DNA from: Cinnamomum chago
Lineage: Eukaryota > Streptophyta > Magnoliopsida > Laurales > Lauraceae
Length of the DNA: 64,000 nt
Direction of reading: 5' to 3'
NCBI GenBank assembly: GCA_038049695.1
Contig: CP142453.1
Span: 3,254,501 to 3,318,500, forward strand
The notes under the pieces are model-generated. The model saw nothing but the letters and a program-made list of their open reading frames with translations, had not been told where the DNA came from and did not search any database. Both the position numbers and the translations under genes were made by a program. Shown piece after piece: positions 27,401 to 42,400 of the stretch (the stretch's first letter is position 1; every line of letters begins with the position of its first letter).

Positions 27401-30400
27401 GAAATTGAAATATCCAAACCCAGATCCACCATAATTGAGATACCAAATTTGGACCCCACAATAAACAAGATTGAAGCCATAATTTCTAGTTTATTAGGAA
27501 CCCAATTCTTTGGAATTAAGATTTTCCTAAAGTATAATTAAGTAATCAATTAAGAAACAAATTCTACTTTGAATAATACTTAGCAAAGTAATTAAGATAA
27601 TTAGGAGTGTTTTGTTTTAGGGGGTTATTAGTAATTTCTGAAAATATAAAATCTATCACATATTCCCATGACCCCTGAGCTTGAGCCCAATTATGAAGTT
27701 ATATAAATTATAAGGCCAATTAAGTATTCATTATAATTAATTATGATAATAATTAGATTTGTAAATAACCCAAGAAATTGTGTAACTTCAATTAGAGAGG
27801 CACGGTCTCACTTAAAAATTAAATTAATTAAGTTTAATTGAAAGAATGCAACTAATTGGAGCATATATTCATTGGGCAGCAATGATTATAGAGTATAATG
27901 CATTAGTTGCATTAAGTGTGGGCTCCATAGGAATCCATAGAAGGGGACGACCATGAGTGTTAGCAAGTGTCAAGTGACATTAACATTAATAATTGAGACT
28001 AGAACTTCATGCTTATGCTCTGTTATGATGCCTGATGATTTGATGCTTGAAACTTTCCGCTTTGGATAATCTCATAAACGCAGATAAAACTTTTATCACT
28101 CGAGGTTGAAAAGGCGGATTTCTTCGGGAATCCAATCTCGGGCCGTGACAACTGCGCTTCCAGTTTTCTCCAAAACAGCCCTAGACTTCATGTTTTAAAC
28201 TTAATTTAGGACTGTTTGGCCTCAGATCTCGATCAATTTTTCTCCAAACATTCGCGGGGCCTTCATAGGAATTAGGATGCGCAATGTGAACATCAGATTT
28301 GGAGCAACAATCGTCATTATTGCATGCGCCTAAACACTAGGAAATCAATGTTTGGTTGGAATTCGTATTGCATCATTTGACTAAAACGTGTGGTCTATAC
28401 TTGAATCCTAGTTTCCTTTGTTTTAGAATCATCTGTTTCATGCAAATGGTGTCATGTTTTGTTCCAACTTATTGTGTGGCATGTCAACTACAATTATGGG
28501 CCATTTGGATGATTAAGTTAAGAAACAGGTCACATTAAGAAGGGGTCTAAAGTATGGGATTTAAATTCTCTAACGTATGTGATTGGCTCCTTGATTAAAG
28601 GCATCTCAACCATTGATTCGAGGACGGATTACTTGCTAGTCCAAAGGTTGGTTGGGTTTTACACAAGTTTTTAGGAGCGTTACATCAACATGCACTATAA
28701 GATTTCCGATGACATGTCTACATGTTTCCTAATTCAAGTTCCTATGTTACCAAGATACTCATATCATTATGAGATCATGTAATCTATATCCTTGAGGGGT
28801 CTGCATGTGTGCAATTGACTCATCTGTTAGTTGTATGCTTATGATCTGTGACCATGTGATATGATTCCATGATATGAACCATCCTTCAGACAGAATCGTC
28901 AAAAGTCCTACGCTACTTGTACATCAGTCCATGTGTGTTTGTGATTCATATCCTATGTGTAGTTCTTATGAAGGTATAACCTATGACATGAGGGGCTGAA
29001 TACTGCGTGTAAGTGGCCGGGGATGCCCACTTTCTGTGTAGAGCACATCATGATAAGAATAAAGACATGGGAAGATGTATGCCTCATGCTTGAGCGATGC
29101 TCAGAATCCATGATGGGACCAGGGTGTAACAACAGATAAATGAGTCATCTACAGTGCTAGGTGGCCTAAGGGAACACAGGGTACAACAATGGCCCATCGA
29201 TGTTGTATTCCATATTACAATATATTAAAGCCGAGGGTTTTGGCTTTAATTTTGAATGTCAATTGCAATTTTGACTGGAAGTTATCCCTTTTTTTCACAT
29301 ACTCGACACTCTCGCCACTACTTATCTTATGCAACTACCTTTTCTTTATCTCATGAAACCACTCATGTCCACTCTCCACTTCCACCTTTTCTTTTCTCAA
29401 TAACTATCTTGCTACCTCACCTCTTCTATTATCTTTCTACCCCAGTTCTTCTATTCTCCTTCTATACCACTTAGCTCTCATAGTATGCATACATTTACTT
29501 TTGACCTTTTCTTTTCTTTTGTTTTCTTTCTAAGATTTTGGAATAAGATTAGCAGGTGATGATTATTTGAAGATTTTCGTTAGAAGAATAATGAATCTAC
29601 TGAGTTAATTTTTCTTTTATTTTTATGTTCTTTTTTATGTTAATTTGATTTTCTTTGCACTCGTCTTATCTTTTATGTATACAAATATTCAGTTTGCTAT
29701 GTTTGGACCTACCTGTGCTGAGCCCGGGTTATGGTGCTAGTGTGTGATTATGCTAGTGTTATTGCCTTTCACTTTTGATGCTAAATTCATGATTGATTCA
29801 GTGCATGCTTATTTCACAAGACTAGCCTATGTGAATAAGGCATTTTTTTTAGATTCGTGTATGACTTGTTTCTTATGTTGGACTATCTTGAACTTCGCAT
29901 TAGCATTTGACCTTGTAATAGCAAAAACTTACTTTAAAAAGAGAGATGAGCATTTTAATTACGTATAAAACCAGAAAGATAGATATTTTTCTGGTTAGTA
30001 AACATCACCAATTGGATTGTAAAGATTGTAAGGTTATTCAAGGAGACAGTTTGACTACGAAACATAGGCTAGTAGTTTTAGATATTTGCATTAAAACGCA
30101 AAAAGAGGGGTAGTAAATAAAATGTGCCCTAAAACAAGGTGGCTGGGTTTGAAAGGAGAAAAAACGACAGCGGTGTGGACTTTTGAAGGAGAAACTACAG
30201 CGGTGTGGAATCAAATGGCTAACTGCATTAGGAAGGTTGCTAAAAAGTGTTTGGAGAGTCGAAAAGGAAGAGACACGATAATGAAGAAACCTGGTGGTAG
30301 AGTGTAGAGGTTCAGGAAGTTGTTTGGGAGAAGAGACATTGTTACAAAGTTTGGAAAAGTACTATGAATACGGAAAACTATGAGATGTATAAGAAGGCAA

Positions 30401-33400
30401 AGAAAGAAGCTAAGAAAGTAATAAGTGGTGTTAAGTGCAAGGCATATGATGACCTATATAATAGGTTGGGAACAACATAATGAAAGAAGGATATTTTTAA
30501 GCTTGCAAAGATAAGAGAAAGGAAAAGTAGGGAATTAGATCATGTCAAATGTATTAAGAGCAACGACCAAAAGGTTCTACTGAAGGACAACGATATCAAA
30601 GAAAGGTGGAGGGAATATTCTAACATACTTTTAAATGAAGATTATATAGGAGAGATAAGAACAAAAGAGGATACTTCATCAGCAAAGCATACTTTTTTCG
30701 TAGAATTAGGGTGGTGGAAGTGAGCAAAGCATTAAAACAAACGAAGACAGGAAGGGCTACGGGTCCAAATGACAACCCGATTGAGGCTTGGAAATGCTTA
30801 TGAGAAGTTGGGGAGATTTGGTTAACTAGACTCTTCAATAAGATAATAATGACAAAGGAAAAGCCGGATGAATGGAGAAAAAGTGTTATAGTATTTATAT
30901 ATAAGAACAAGGGAGATATACAAAACTATACTAACCAAGGATGAAACTGTTACGAAGCGGGCACTACATAGCGTAGCGGGGCTATGTAGCGGTGCGATTA
31001 GAAAAAATCGCCCAAAAAATCTGAAAAAATTCGAGAAAATCCAGAAATTTGTAAAATGAAAGAAAATGTGATTCTTTTGCAAAAGTAAGAAAAGGGGGTG
31101 TAGCGGTGCCCTCAATCTATGAGGTCCTGTATCGCAGTATAAATAGAAAATAATAGTAATGATTAGTTTTTTCCCATGTATTCATGTTTCTTAGTCATGC
31201 TAACTTATTTCTAGTTAGACTGAAATTTGATTGAGCTCAATTTTCAGGTAGAATGAAATTTGGCTAAGGCATTGATTTTAATTAAGTAATATTTGGCTAA
31301 GAGATGACATTTTTATTTTTATATTTAGCCTCATTGTGGAGCCCACCAATGATTAAAGGGATCAAGTGCTTTAGCTATTATTGTTCGTAAAGGGTCATTT
31401 AATTTTTATTGATGCCTTTCAAAGGGTCCATAAGTGCCCTAATGAAATAAAAGATGGGTCCATTTAATTTTTATTTATGCTTTTAAAGGACCCATAAGTG
31501 CCCTCTAATGAAATAAAAGAGGGGGCCATTTAATTTTTACTCATAACTTTCATAGGGCCCATAAGTGCCCTCTAAAAGAGGGGTACACTTAACTTTTATT
31601 TATAACTTTCACAGGGCCAATAAGTTTCCTCTTAAAAGAGGGGACACATTCAATTTTTATTTACAACTTTCAAAGGCCCATAAGTGCACCCTAATGAAGT
31701 AATACAAGGATCGAAATCAAATTGGTTTTGGTGCCATGAGTGCCCTCTAAAAGAGGGGGTACATTTAAATTCTGTTTATAACTTTCAGAAGGGCCCATTA
31801 AGTGCTTAAGGGCCCATTAATTGCCCACTTAAATGAAATAAATCAAGGGCATGGGTTTCGTGCCCTAGTTCTGTTCACAAAACGAAGTCGACGAAAATCG
31901 AGAAAAGCGGGAGAGGGGAGAGGAAAAGGAGGAGGAAGAAGAAGAATAAGGAGGAGATGCGCTGCTGGTGCCGCCACGCATCGGGTACATCTTCTGCAAT
32001 AATTTTTTTTTTTTTTTTTCCTTTTATCCTTTCTTCCTCTATCTCTCTTTTTTTTTTTTCTTCTTTTTCTGTTGTTTGTTCAAACTGTTATTAAGTGGAG
32101 CAAACAAGAAGGGAGGGGGGGGGGGGGAGTTTTAACCCAGACCGCAATGTAGCAGCCGCTACAGCAATGTATCGATCGTAGCGGCCGCTACGGGTGCGAT
32201 ACCCGATATTTTCGTTGGAGCGTGGCAGCCACTGCCTCCACGGCTGATATATCGGCCGCTACTATTTTCATCCATGATAAATACTATCGTGGGATTAAAC
32301 TTATGAGTCATACAATGAAGCATAGTTATCAAAATCGTACTATTTGCAATTCGAATCATACGATTCGTATCATATCGGAAGGAAACACATTCGTATCGGA
32401 TGCCCAAAAAGTATTTGGGAATAAATCATCCGATTCAGATTCGAATAGTACAATTCATTCAAATGTATAGAATCGTGCGATCCAGACGATTTTGTTTTGG
32501 GGGAAATACCGAGTAGGGAGTGTATTTTTAAAGGGTTTAGTTTTTTAGGCTTTATGAAAGCTTGACTTATTTGCCATTAAAGGAAGTTAAAGAAGATTAA
32601 AAACCCTTTATGGAGTCTGTGGACCCTTTGTTGCTGGCTCCCGGCATCCAAGCCCAAGCACTGCGGGGAAGATGATGCTCTCAGCCTGCTGCCTCTTTCC
32701 TTTTAGGAGGACTCCGTTCATGCGAAAAGCTGAAGAGACGAAATGAAGCTTTCTTTCCTTTCCAGCGAAGAGCCGATCCAAACGTCTGGCTCCTTTGACA
32801 ACAAGGAGTCGAAGACGAAGGATTCCAGGTACGCTTTTGATTTTGATTTTGATTTTATTTTATACATTCGGTCCATCCCCCCCTTCCCCTTTTTTTTCTT
32901 TTTCCCATCTGTCAGTGGTGGGCCCCAGTCCACTGCAGCAGCAGTTTGTCTCAACCCCATTTTCATCTATATGTGGGCCCACATGTGATTCACATCTATC
33001 AGCTGTGGGCCCCACTACAACCACCTTTTTCATCCATACATGGGGCACAAGTTTCACAGATTTTTTCAATTTAATGAAATTGTGTGCTCGTTTTGATCTG
33101 GAGATTCAAATTCTGTTTTACATCCATACACGGGATCGTGTTGGATTTCACAGATGGCTGGGCACCACTAATTTATTTATTTCTTTTCAGTCTCATTGGT
33201 CATTCTTTCTTTTCTTTTTTCCCCTCACTCCTCTTCATCTTCTTTTATCCATCTGTGGGACCCACTGCAGTTTGTCATCCACCAGCTGTGGGCGCCAATG
33301 CAACAAGTTATCATCATTAAATGACCCCACACATAATTTCTGAATGTCTTGGATGCTGTTGTTTTGAATTTCACAGATGGGTCATGGGTGGGCCCCACTT

Positions 33401-36400
33401 ATGGATTTTTTTTTAAAATTTCTGTCAGTTCTACGTGTCCTTAATCTCCCATCATGTGTCATTGTGTTGGACTTAGATAAACAATTCCGTCAGTGGGGCC
33501 CCACTAGTGGGAGGCCTGTGGAAGAATATTTCTACCTTTTTTATATCTTAATCATTTAATTTTCCATCACGTGTCTGTGTTGGACACTTGGACTCAAAAC
33601 ACATGGCAATTCCAGCAGTGGGCCCCACTGGTGGGAGGCATGTGGCAGAATGTTACTTCCCCTTTATATCTTATAATTATCTTCATCGGCATATGAAGAT
33701 GTTAATATTTGTTGTGTATTAATGTTAATATGGATGAAAAATAGATAAATTTAGGATACTTTTTACTATTTTAAAAAAATATTTTTAGTTTTTTTCTTCT
33801 ATATTAGGAAAAGTAAAAAATATCATGCGATTCGATTCGATCTCTTGAGCGATTCGCGATACGATTCACGATTTGACAACTATGCTATGAAGCAATGGGA
33901 GAGAGAAATGGAACAAAGACTTAGACAGAAGACCAAGATATTTGAAAATAATTTGGGTTTTTGCCCTTGAGGTCAACGATTGAAGCTATCTTTTCACTTA
34001 GGCAATTAATGAAAAATTATCGAGCGAAAAGGAAAATCTGCATATGGTCTTCATCGATCTAGAAAAAGCTTACGATAGGGTACCGAGAGATTTAATTTGG
34101 TGGATTTTAAATAAAAGGAATGTTCCAAGAGGTTATATTGAAATTATGAAAGACATGCATGAAGGAGCAGTAATAAGTGTGAGAACTACTTGTGAAGAGA
34201 CTAAGGAGTTCCCAATGACCATAGGTTTGCATCTAGGGTCAACCCTAAGCCCTAAGCCCTTATCTCTTTGCACTGATTATGGATGAGTTAATGACACATA
34301 TTTAAGAAGAGACACCTTGGGTGTATGTTATCTGCAGATGATATAGTGTTGGTAGATGAATCAAGAGATAGTGTGAATGCAAAACTCGAGCGATGGCGGG
34401 AAGCTTTAGAATCCAAAGGCTTTAAATATAAGCCGTAAAAGCCGGAATATATGGATTGCAACTTCAGTGGACATATAGAAAGCGCTGAAACTACTGTGAG
34501 GATTGAAGACCATGAGATACCATAATTAATGATCATCATCATCCGAATGTCTTGTTTATGTAACCACATATCTGACTCTATCATTGGATCCATTGCATGT
34601 CAATTGTGTTGAGCATTGTTTATGTTAATTCCAAGTACATCATAGAGATCCTCAACTGTCTTGATTCCTTGTTTTGCATGAATCTTGATTGGTACTTTTG
34701 AGCACTCTTGATAATTTTAAGTGAACCATGTGTATCATGCTGTCTCGTTTTCCCTGGGTTTTTATGCCTTATTGGTGCTCAATTACGTGCTGGGATTCAT
34801 AGCTCTGTATATTATTTCTTAAGACTCTGCAGGTTAAGTTTAGTGCTGAGAGCTACAGTCATCTAGAGCATTAGAGATCCTGAGTTGAGATTCTAAGAGA
34901 ATTGAGATTAGCTTGCCAGTGGTGTCTCATTCGAGTTTTGTAATATAAGCTTTGTGTAGGCTGGTTATCTTTAAGACATGTTTCTGTTATTTAATTAAAC
35001 TTGTAAGTTAGATAAGCTCTGACTGACCATATGAATGTGGAAAACAAATATACTATTACTGATTTGACCCATGCTTACACTTTTGACTTTTGAGGGCCTC
35101 GGATTTTAGGCCATGACAAATACAGACAATTTGGGCTCTAGACACTGCCATACTGTGCGCCTGGCACATGTGGGCCGGTAGTTGAGCTAAAAGCCCTAGG
35201 CCAGGTGATCCAGCCCATTTAGGCCTGTTGAACAGCCCACAGGCTCTAAGCAGTTCATGCATGTGATAGTTCTGTTTCTTTCCTTCTTATCAGCATTTAG
35301 TGGTGGAGTGGCTGGGGTTTGCTTATCTTGTTTCTAATTGTAAATCACAAGGGTTGCAAACTCTACTGTTCAGTTTCTTAAATGTAATAGAACAGCCAGC
35401 AGCCTAAATTCTTTGGCTAATTTTCATGTCTGAATAAATTTTTTGTCTCCCCTTTGGACATGTGAATGTGAAGAAGCCATTGGGTTGATGTTCCAAACAC
35501 CTCCTTTAATGATTGAATTGATCAAGGTTCCCAATCTGTTTTCCCCTTTTCTTAGTTGTTTCTTGCAGTCTTCAGCACATAAACTGTTTTAACAGCAGTC
35601 GTTTGGTGTTCAATTCCCATCCTTTGCATTAGGGAGCATCAGATATGGTAACAAAGTTACATTGTGTCCCATAACACTTCATTTTTCAATTGTCCCAAAT
35701 AACTCAAGCATAAAATCAAGTAATTTCGAATGCAATAATGAAGATATTTAAAGGATGTATACCTTGCACATCCTTTTAATGCACCATACAGATGATTTTC
35801 TAAAAACGGCAATACAGAACCATCTAACTCATACAACTAATTCATGCATATATATCATAATGGCAGTGGACTATACCAGCAAAAATAAAAATAAAATAAA
35901 AGGATTTGGTGGAAATCAACTCACCTGATTCATATCAATGGTCTGAACTGCATTTCCACGAGTAAAAATAATAGCATGGTTTTGATTTTCAGGTTTTCCT
36001 TCACCAAGTTTTGGATCTCCCGGCAATTTTATTGAGTAAATTTCCTGGGGAATAAGAATTAAAACAAGGAGAGAACTAGATCAAAATTGAATATGAAGTG
36101 GAACCTCACACTAAAAGCTTTTCTAACAAATGTTAAGGAGATAACAACACTCTTAAATCCTATGAATGACATGACATGAGCAATAAACCGTATCAAAATT
36201 AAAATAAAATATTCAGAGTAGATAAACAGGATAATCAAATATGAACAGGAAGAAAACGATAAAACAGGGATGCTTGATAAGAAAAAATAATACAAACATT
36301 CGGAAACATGGATGGACAATTATTTTTATTTTTACTTGAAAAGTAATGGTAATTTTTATTGAAAGACCATTAAAATACGAAAACACGAGTATAAGAGCCT

Positions 36401-39400
36401 TATACCCAAAATAAAATTACACAAGAATAACCTCCCAGGGAGACGACCTTTGAACCCCTTGTTTGGCTAAGGAGTCCGCCAACCCATTAGCCGATCTAAT
36501 CACATGATAAACAACTACAGAAAGAGAAGAAGCGAGCTCCTTGATCTCATTGAGAAAAAACTGAAATTTCCAAGGCTTGACCGCTGACCTCGTAACCCAA
36601 GAGATAGCATTAGAAGAATCAATCTCCACAATCAGACGACCCTGAAAAGAGCGAGAGAATCCTTAGAGCCACCAAAATAGCCAATACCTCCGCTTCATTG
36701 GAATCCCTCACTCCAACACTTTTGGAGAACATACAAAGGATCACCCCTTTATCGTCACGCAATACTCCTCCGATGCCCGCCTGCTAGCCCCGGCTTCCCT
36801 CTAGTTGCCCCATCAACATTAAACTTCAACATTCGGCATTCCCATCGAAGGAGGAGACCAAAAGGTCAACCTCCTCTCCTTGGTCAATCCACACACCATA
36901 CAAGACTCCCAATTAGAAAATATGTCGTCCATACTAAAGTTGGAGAGTTCTTTCCTAACTACGGCCCACTTTGCAATTATAACAAGGATTGCTCCTCGAA
37001 TTTCCTCCTTCTAAGAAGAGACATTTCTAAAGATTATGTTGTTCCTTTCCTTCCAAATAGACCAAGGGATAGCCAAGGGGGTGATCCACCAAAGGATAAG
37101 GCCACACCCGAAGAAAGGACTGCCTCGCCAAGATTCTGCCAAGTCTGAGATCAACTGAGGGATACACCACTACAAGCCACACTTGTCAATGAAGAAGCTC
37201 CAAAGATAAAGGCCGTCTCACAATGCAAGAAAAGGTGATTCGCCGTTTCCTCCTCATTACCACACATGATGCAAGTGTTTGATAAGGATTGTAAAGGAAT
37301 ACCTCTCCTTCTTAGGAAATCTATAGTAGAGACACTCCTTGCAATCGCCATCCAACAAAAAGCCTCCACCCGGGGAGGAACTAAAACAACCCAAGCAAGA
37401 GCAGAAGCTGGACGCGGTTCCGGTGAGTCCGTCAAAGCCAAGTAGAATGCCTTGGCAGAAAACTCACCAGTAGAAGAAGGTTTCCAGATGCACTTATCCG
37501 CTTCATCCCTGCATAAAAAAAACATTAAAAAAAGATAAACCAAAACTCTTCATATTGAACTTCCTCCCCATGACGCAAAGACCTCCTAAAGGATAACTCC
37601 CAAGAAACCACATTGTCCCTCACAACATAACAACCCTTAACCGAAGACTCTTTGTTGGACACGACCCTAAAGACCCTAGGAAAACGGGAATGCAAAAGAC
37701 CCACCCCCAACCAATCATCCAACCAAAATCGGACCAAACTACCCTCCCCCACCAAGAATCCCACCCCTTTATATAACGTTTCCCCCCTAACAATGGACTC
37801 ACTCCCCATGCTAGCAATGGGACCCCATAAACCTGACAATCTATACTCGGGGACTGGCTTTGGAACCCATCCCCAGTTATCCACCCCATATTTATTGGCA
37901 ATAATCCATCTCCAAAGGGCGTCCTTCGCTTCCCCAAATCTCCACCACCATTTAGCCAGGAGAGACCAATTATGGGTCTCCAACACCCGAAGACCGAGAC
38001 CCACAGCCGATTTGGGGTTTATGACATCACTCCACTTTAATGGATGAATTTTCCTTCTTTCACTTTGACCTAACCACAAGAAATCCCTTCTAATCTTGTC
38101 CAACCTCAAGCTCACAGCCTTAGGCATTTTGAATAAGGACATAAAATAAATTGGCAAACGGGAGAGACAAGCTTTAATCAAAGTAATTCTGCCCCCTCAA
38201 GAAAGATATCTCCCTTTCCACATAGATAGTTTCCTCTCAAACTTCTTCACCATTGGATCCCAAACAAACGACGCTCTTGTCCTAGCACCAAAAGGGAGAC
38301 CCAAGTACAATATTGATAACCTCCCTATCTTGCAATGAATGATATACTAACCAAAGAATGCATCACATCATCAGAACAACCATTCCCCACCAAAGAGCTC
38401 TAGTTCAAGTTCACCTTCAACCTTGATACTAATTGAAAACATCACAAAATCCTCTTCAGAGCAACGACTTCCTCACTCCTGGTTGAGCTGAACAAAATAG
38501 TGTCATCTGCAAACTGAAGATGAGTTATGTACTCTCCATTCTGACCGGCAGCAAAACCCTCGATAAGGCCAATTACTTTAGCTTTCAACAATAGAGCACT
38601 CAACGCCTTTGCCACTATAGTGAACGGAAGGGGGATAGAGGATCACCTTGACAGAAACCTCTAGAAGCTTTAAAAAGGGGGGACGGAAACCCATTAACCA
38701 ACACGGAGAAAGAAGTAGAAGTAATACACTACCGCATCCACCGTCTCCATAAATCACCAAACCCAAACCTGCCCAACATATAATCCACAAAGTCTCATTC
38801 TACATGATCGTAAGCTTTTTCCAAGTCAATTTTCAATATCACACCTTCCTTACGAGCTCACTTCCTAGAATCAATGGATGGACAATTATATACAATTATA
38901 TATGGAACTACGAAAATATATAAATGGAAAGTAATCAGGGAGGACACATCTTTTATTTCTTAATTAATAAATATTTACTCAAGATTTGTAAGCTTCTCTC
39001 ACTCCAAAGGGAGTAAGGAAAGAAGACTGCAAAACCCTGGCACAGGGCAGATTTGGTAGCACATAAGTTAAAACATGTAATGGGCGAGGAAAGTTTAAGA
39101 TGGGTTTGTCGCGAGCTATGATGCCCAAATGCGGATATGGATACATACGGGGATCGGGGATACAACTCCTCACTTTTGAAAATCTGGGACACAGATATGG
39201 ATACGGGTGCCCTAATTTTTCTTTAGATCACTTTTGAATCAATGAAATTATCATTATTTTCGTACCTTTCTAGCATTTTTTTATGGTGAGAAGTAAAAAT
39301 ATTGAAAGAACTATATGAAATAATGGACTTTATAAGTAGGGTATCTTAAACTTGTTCCCTAGAAGTATCGATGCAATATTAGGTACCAATACAAGTGTCG

Positions 39401-42400
39401 TATCGGTCCAATACCGATACGTTGGGCTTATACAAGTATCCGAGTATCATAAGGTGCAAGTATATCGAGTATGTATTGACCCCGACCTGATTCCATTGAG
39501 GCACGGCTATAGCATTGTGATTCTGACTAGTGTATCTCACATCTATCAACTTGAGGGAACATTCTAAATTTATAGAGAATAATGTAAGCAACACAAGGGA
39601 AAAGGTCCTTACAACGCCTCTTATAGTAGGGGCACATTATTGGTAACACCAAGAAAAAGAAACCTTGTGCATGGAGGAGTGAAGAGGTAGATATCTATTT
39701 TAGTCGAAAAGACATTCCATAACCATGAATTGGATGAAGAAGGGCAAGCCATGGTGAGGACCGAGGAAAAAGCCAGAGGCAGCACACATTAAGTTATATA
39801 GCTAATAGTAATGCCTAAGTGCAGAATAGTCATTTAAGGGAAAAGGGAATAATATAATTTAAAGAAAGATATAAAACCTCATTTCGCAATTCTTGTCAAA
39901 GAGTTACCTAAAGGCTATGATGCCTATATATGAATATGGATACGGGTACTGATACGGAGATACGACTCCTCACTTTTGAAAGGCTAGGACACAGATACAG
40001 ATACAAGTGTCCTAATTTTTTCTATAAATCAATGAAATTATCATTGTTTTCGTCCCTTTCTAGCATTATTATGGTGAGAAGTAAAAATATTAAAAGAATT
40101 ATAAGAAATAAATAACTTTATAAGTAGGATATGTCAAACGCGTTCCCTAGAAGTATTGGTGCAGTATTAGGTACCAATATAAGTGTCGTTTCGGTCCAAT
40201 ACGGATACGGTGGGCTTGTACAAGTATCTGTGTATCATAGCCTATAGGTAATAAAACAAAGACATGAAAGGTAATAAAAAAAAGACATGAAAGTTTACTC
40301 ATAATATGATCTTGTAAGAGTCTTACAATTGAAGGTAAGAGAGAATTGCATTGGCTCCCGAACCAAAAGTTCCAAAAAGAAGATCATTAGAAAAATAAGA
40401 GGAAAGGCATGGACGTGAAAAATAGAAGAGAGAACCAAGATAACGATAAAAGAAAATATTAACCTTGTCTTTCCCATGGACGTCCGCCTTAACAAGTCTT
40501 GAGTAGAACTCAGTCTGAACTATACCATCTTTTAGAGTCTCAACAGAATCAATGTAAGCAACTCGAAGAGCTTCATTTCTTCAAGAAAAGATAAATTTCC
40601 AATACATGAGCATGCTATACTTGTGACAGTAACAAACAGCAACTCCGAAGGTATATTGTTTTAACAGGAGTAAATCATGAGTTCAGATCATCATAACAGA
40701 TTATATTAAATACATACCGTTGCATTAATAATGCAATATCTGCAGCCTCCGGCTTGCGTTCTTCTTTTTGTTTACCATATATCTGACATGTAACAACATA
40801 TGTAAACTTCAAATCTGCTTGGGCTCGAGCTTTAGGAGACAACTCAAAGCCTTGAATGTTACTTGCATCAATACTAGGAAGTGTTGCTTCGATATCTGTT
40901 AGCACAAGACATAGTAGCATTACCTTTCAATCTAGAAATAAAATAAATGATATGATAAAGAAGTGAGCAAACCTCCAGAGGCTATCGTTTCCAAATAGCT
41001 CTGAAGCATAAGGGCCTTTCTGTAGTACATCATCCCACGGACTACATAATTTGAAACAAACAAATGATTACATAAAGTTCAACAGTTAGATGCACACTAA
41101 ATTTGTAAATTGACCTAATTATGGGAGGTCAGATGCAGTGCATATTGATTGCGTGGATTACTGAAACTAAAAGCAATAAGCAATCTCATAGATGGGTCAT
41201 TCTCTAGAATTTGCCGCAACTGTGCTTTATTATCCGAAACAGTGATTGACCACCATATAAATGGGATAACAGCCCCTTACAGTAACAATGATGTATTGGA
41301 AAGGCTGTGAGAAATGCCTTAATGATTGCTATGATATGAATCAAGTTCCAGTGGGGCTCCTAGACAAAATCAAAACCTCTATTGTTGTTTCATACTTATT
41401 TTAGCTACTGTTTAGTGACTCAAACATGCATCATTGACGGGCTGTGACTGCAGGTTCAATTTTATATGTTCTCAGGGCATTTATAACAATTCAGAATGGT
41501 TTGGTGTTGATAGAATAATATCTGATAGTAAGTTGCTGAATCTCATTTAAGCAATCCTAAGATTGAAATAATTTAGTTCTGTACTCAGTCTGCCTCAAGA
41601 TATGCTTTCCAATATTAAGAATTCAAGCTGAATCAATCCATGAGGCAGCCAAAGTGAAATCCAATTGATTCGAAAACCAAAATTTAACCAAAAGTTCAAA
41701 TCAACAAGAAAATAATGTTGAAACCAAAGAGAAAAGAAGTATTACTCACCCAAATAGTCGAATAATCCATTTGAAGATCTTCAAACCCAAGGAGAATAAC
41801 TCAATCCAAGGAGAATGAAAAAAAACAGAAGAAGAAAATAACTTCCATTCAAAATACTGAATAATATATGCTGGGCGTTCTCATAAGGTTATGCTTAAAT
41901 ACCTCCAATTTAATCTAAACCATTTATGTGTCCCTATCTTAATTAAAACCTTATCTCAAAGAAGTCCAAATACATCAAACATACAACAAAAAATACTAAA
42001 TGAAATAAAATAAAAAAATTGGGGTTGTGGGCCCGTGTGGGCCACCTGCTAACCAAGTTGGGCCTGCCCAGATGTAGGGCAGGTCTGGGAAATCTTCTAG
42101 TTTCTTTTCCTTTTCTTTTCTTTTCACTTTTTTTTTCTAGATTTTTCAAATATTCAGGATTATTTGGGTCAAACAAAATTCAAGCTGCAACGGCCACAAA
42201 GTTCAATGCGACGCCACGTTGTATAATTTTTCAGGGTCCCCCGCGACGACAATCGCAACCGTGACGACAACTTTAAACCATGATCCCTAAACTGCCACCG
42301 ACCTCTTTCCTTTACTTTCCTTCTTATGTTCGAGTTGTTTAAGGACTATGCAAAGCATGTTCAAGATTCCATTAATTAGGCGATAGGGTTTTAAATTGTT

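Larger units (their letters stand above)
29886..34525 (+). mobile_element. RTE LINE split by two DNA transposons
   Basis: Plus-strand RTE. Endonuclease C-terminus ([40 protein letters not shown]) at 29886-30110, linker and RT N-terminal part to 30935 ([23 protein letters not shown]), a 36-nt island 32285-32320 ([12 protein letters not shown]), then RT palm 33893-34525 ([20 protein letters not shown]). The gaps are exactly the elements at 30936-32276 and 32321-33884. Truncated before its 3' end; several stops. Confidence 0.92.

Noticed and set aside
32795..33343. 182-codon plus-strand open frame in a hAT-like element
   Set aside because: Low-complexity Phe/Ser/Pro-rich translation of T-rich and GGGCCC-rich repeat DNA; no transposase motif.
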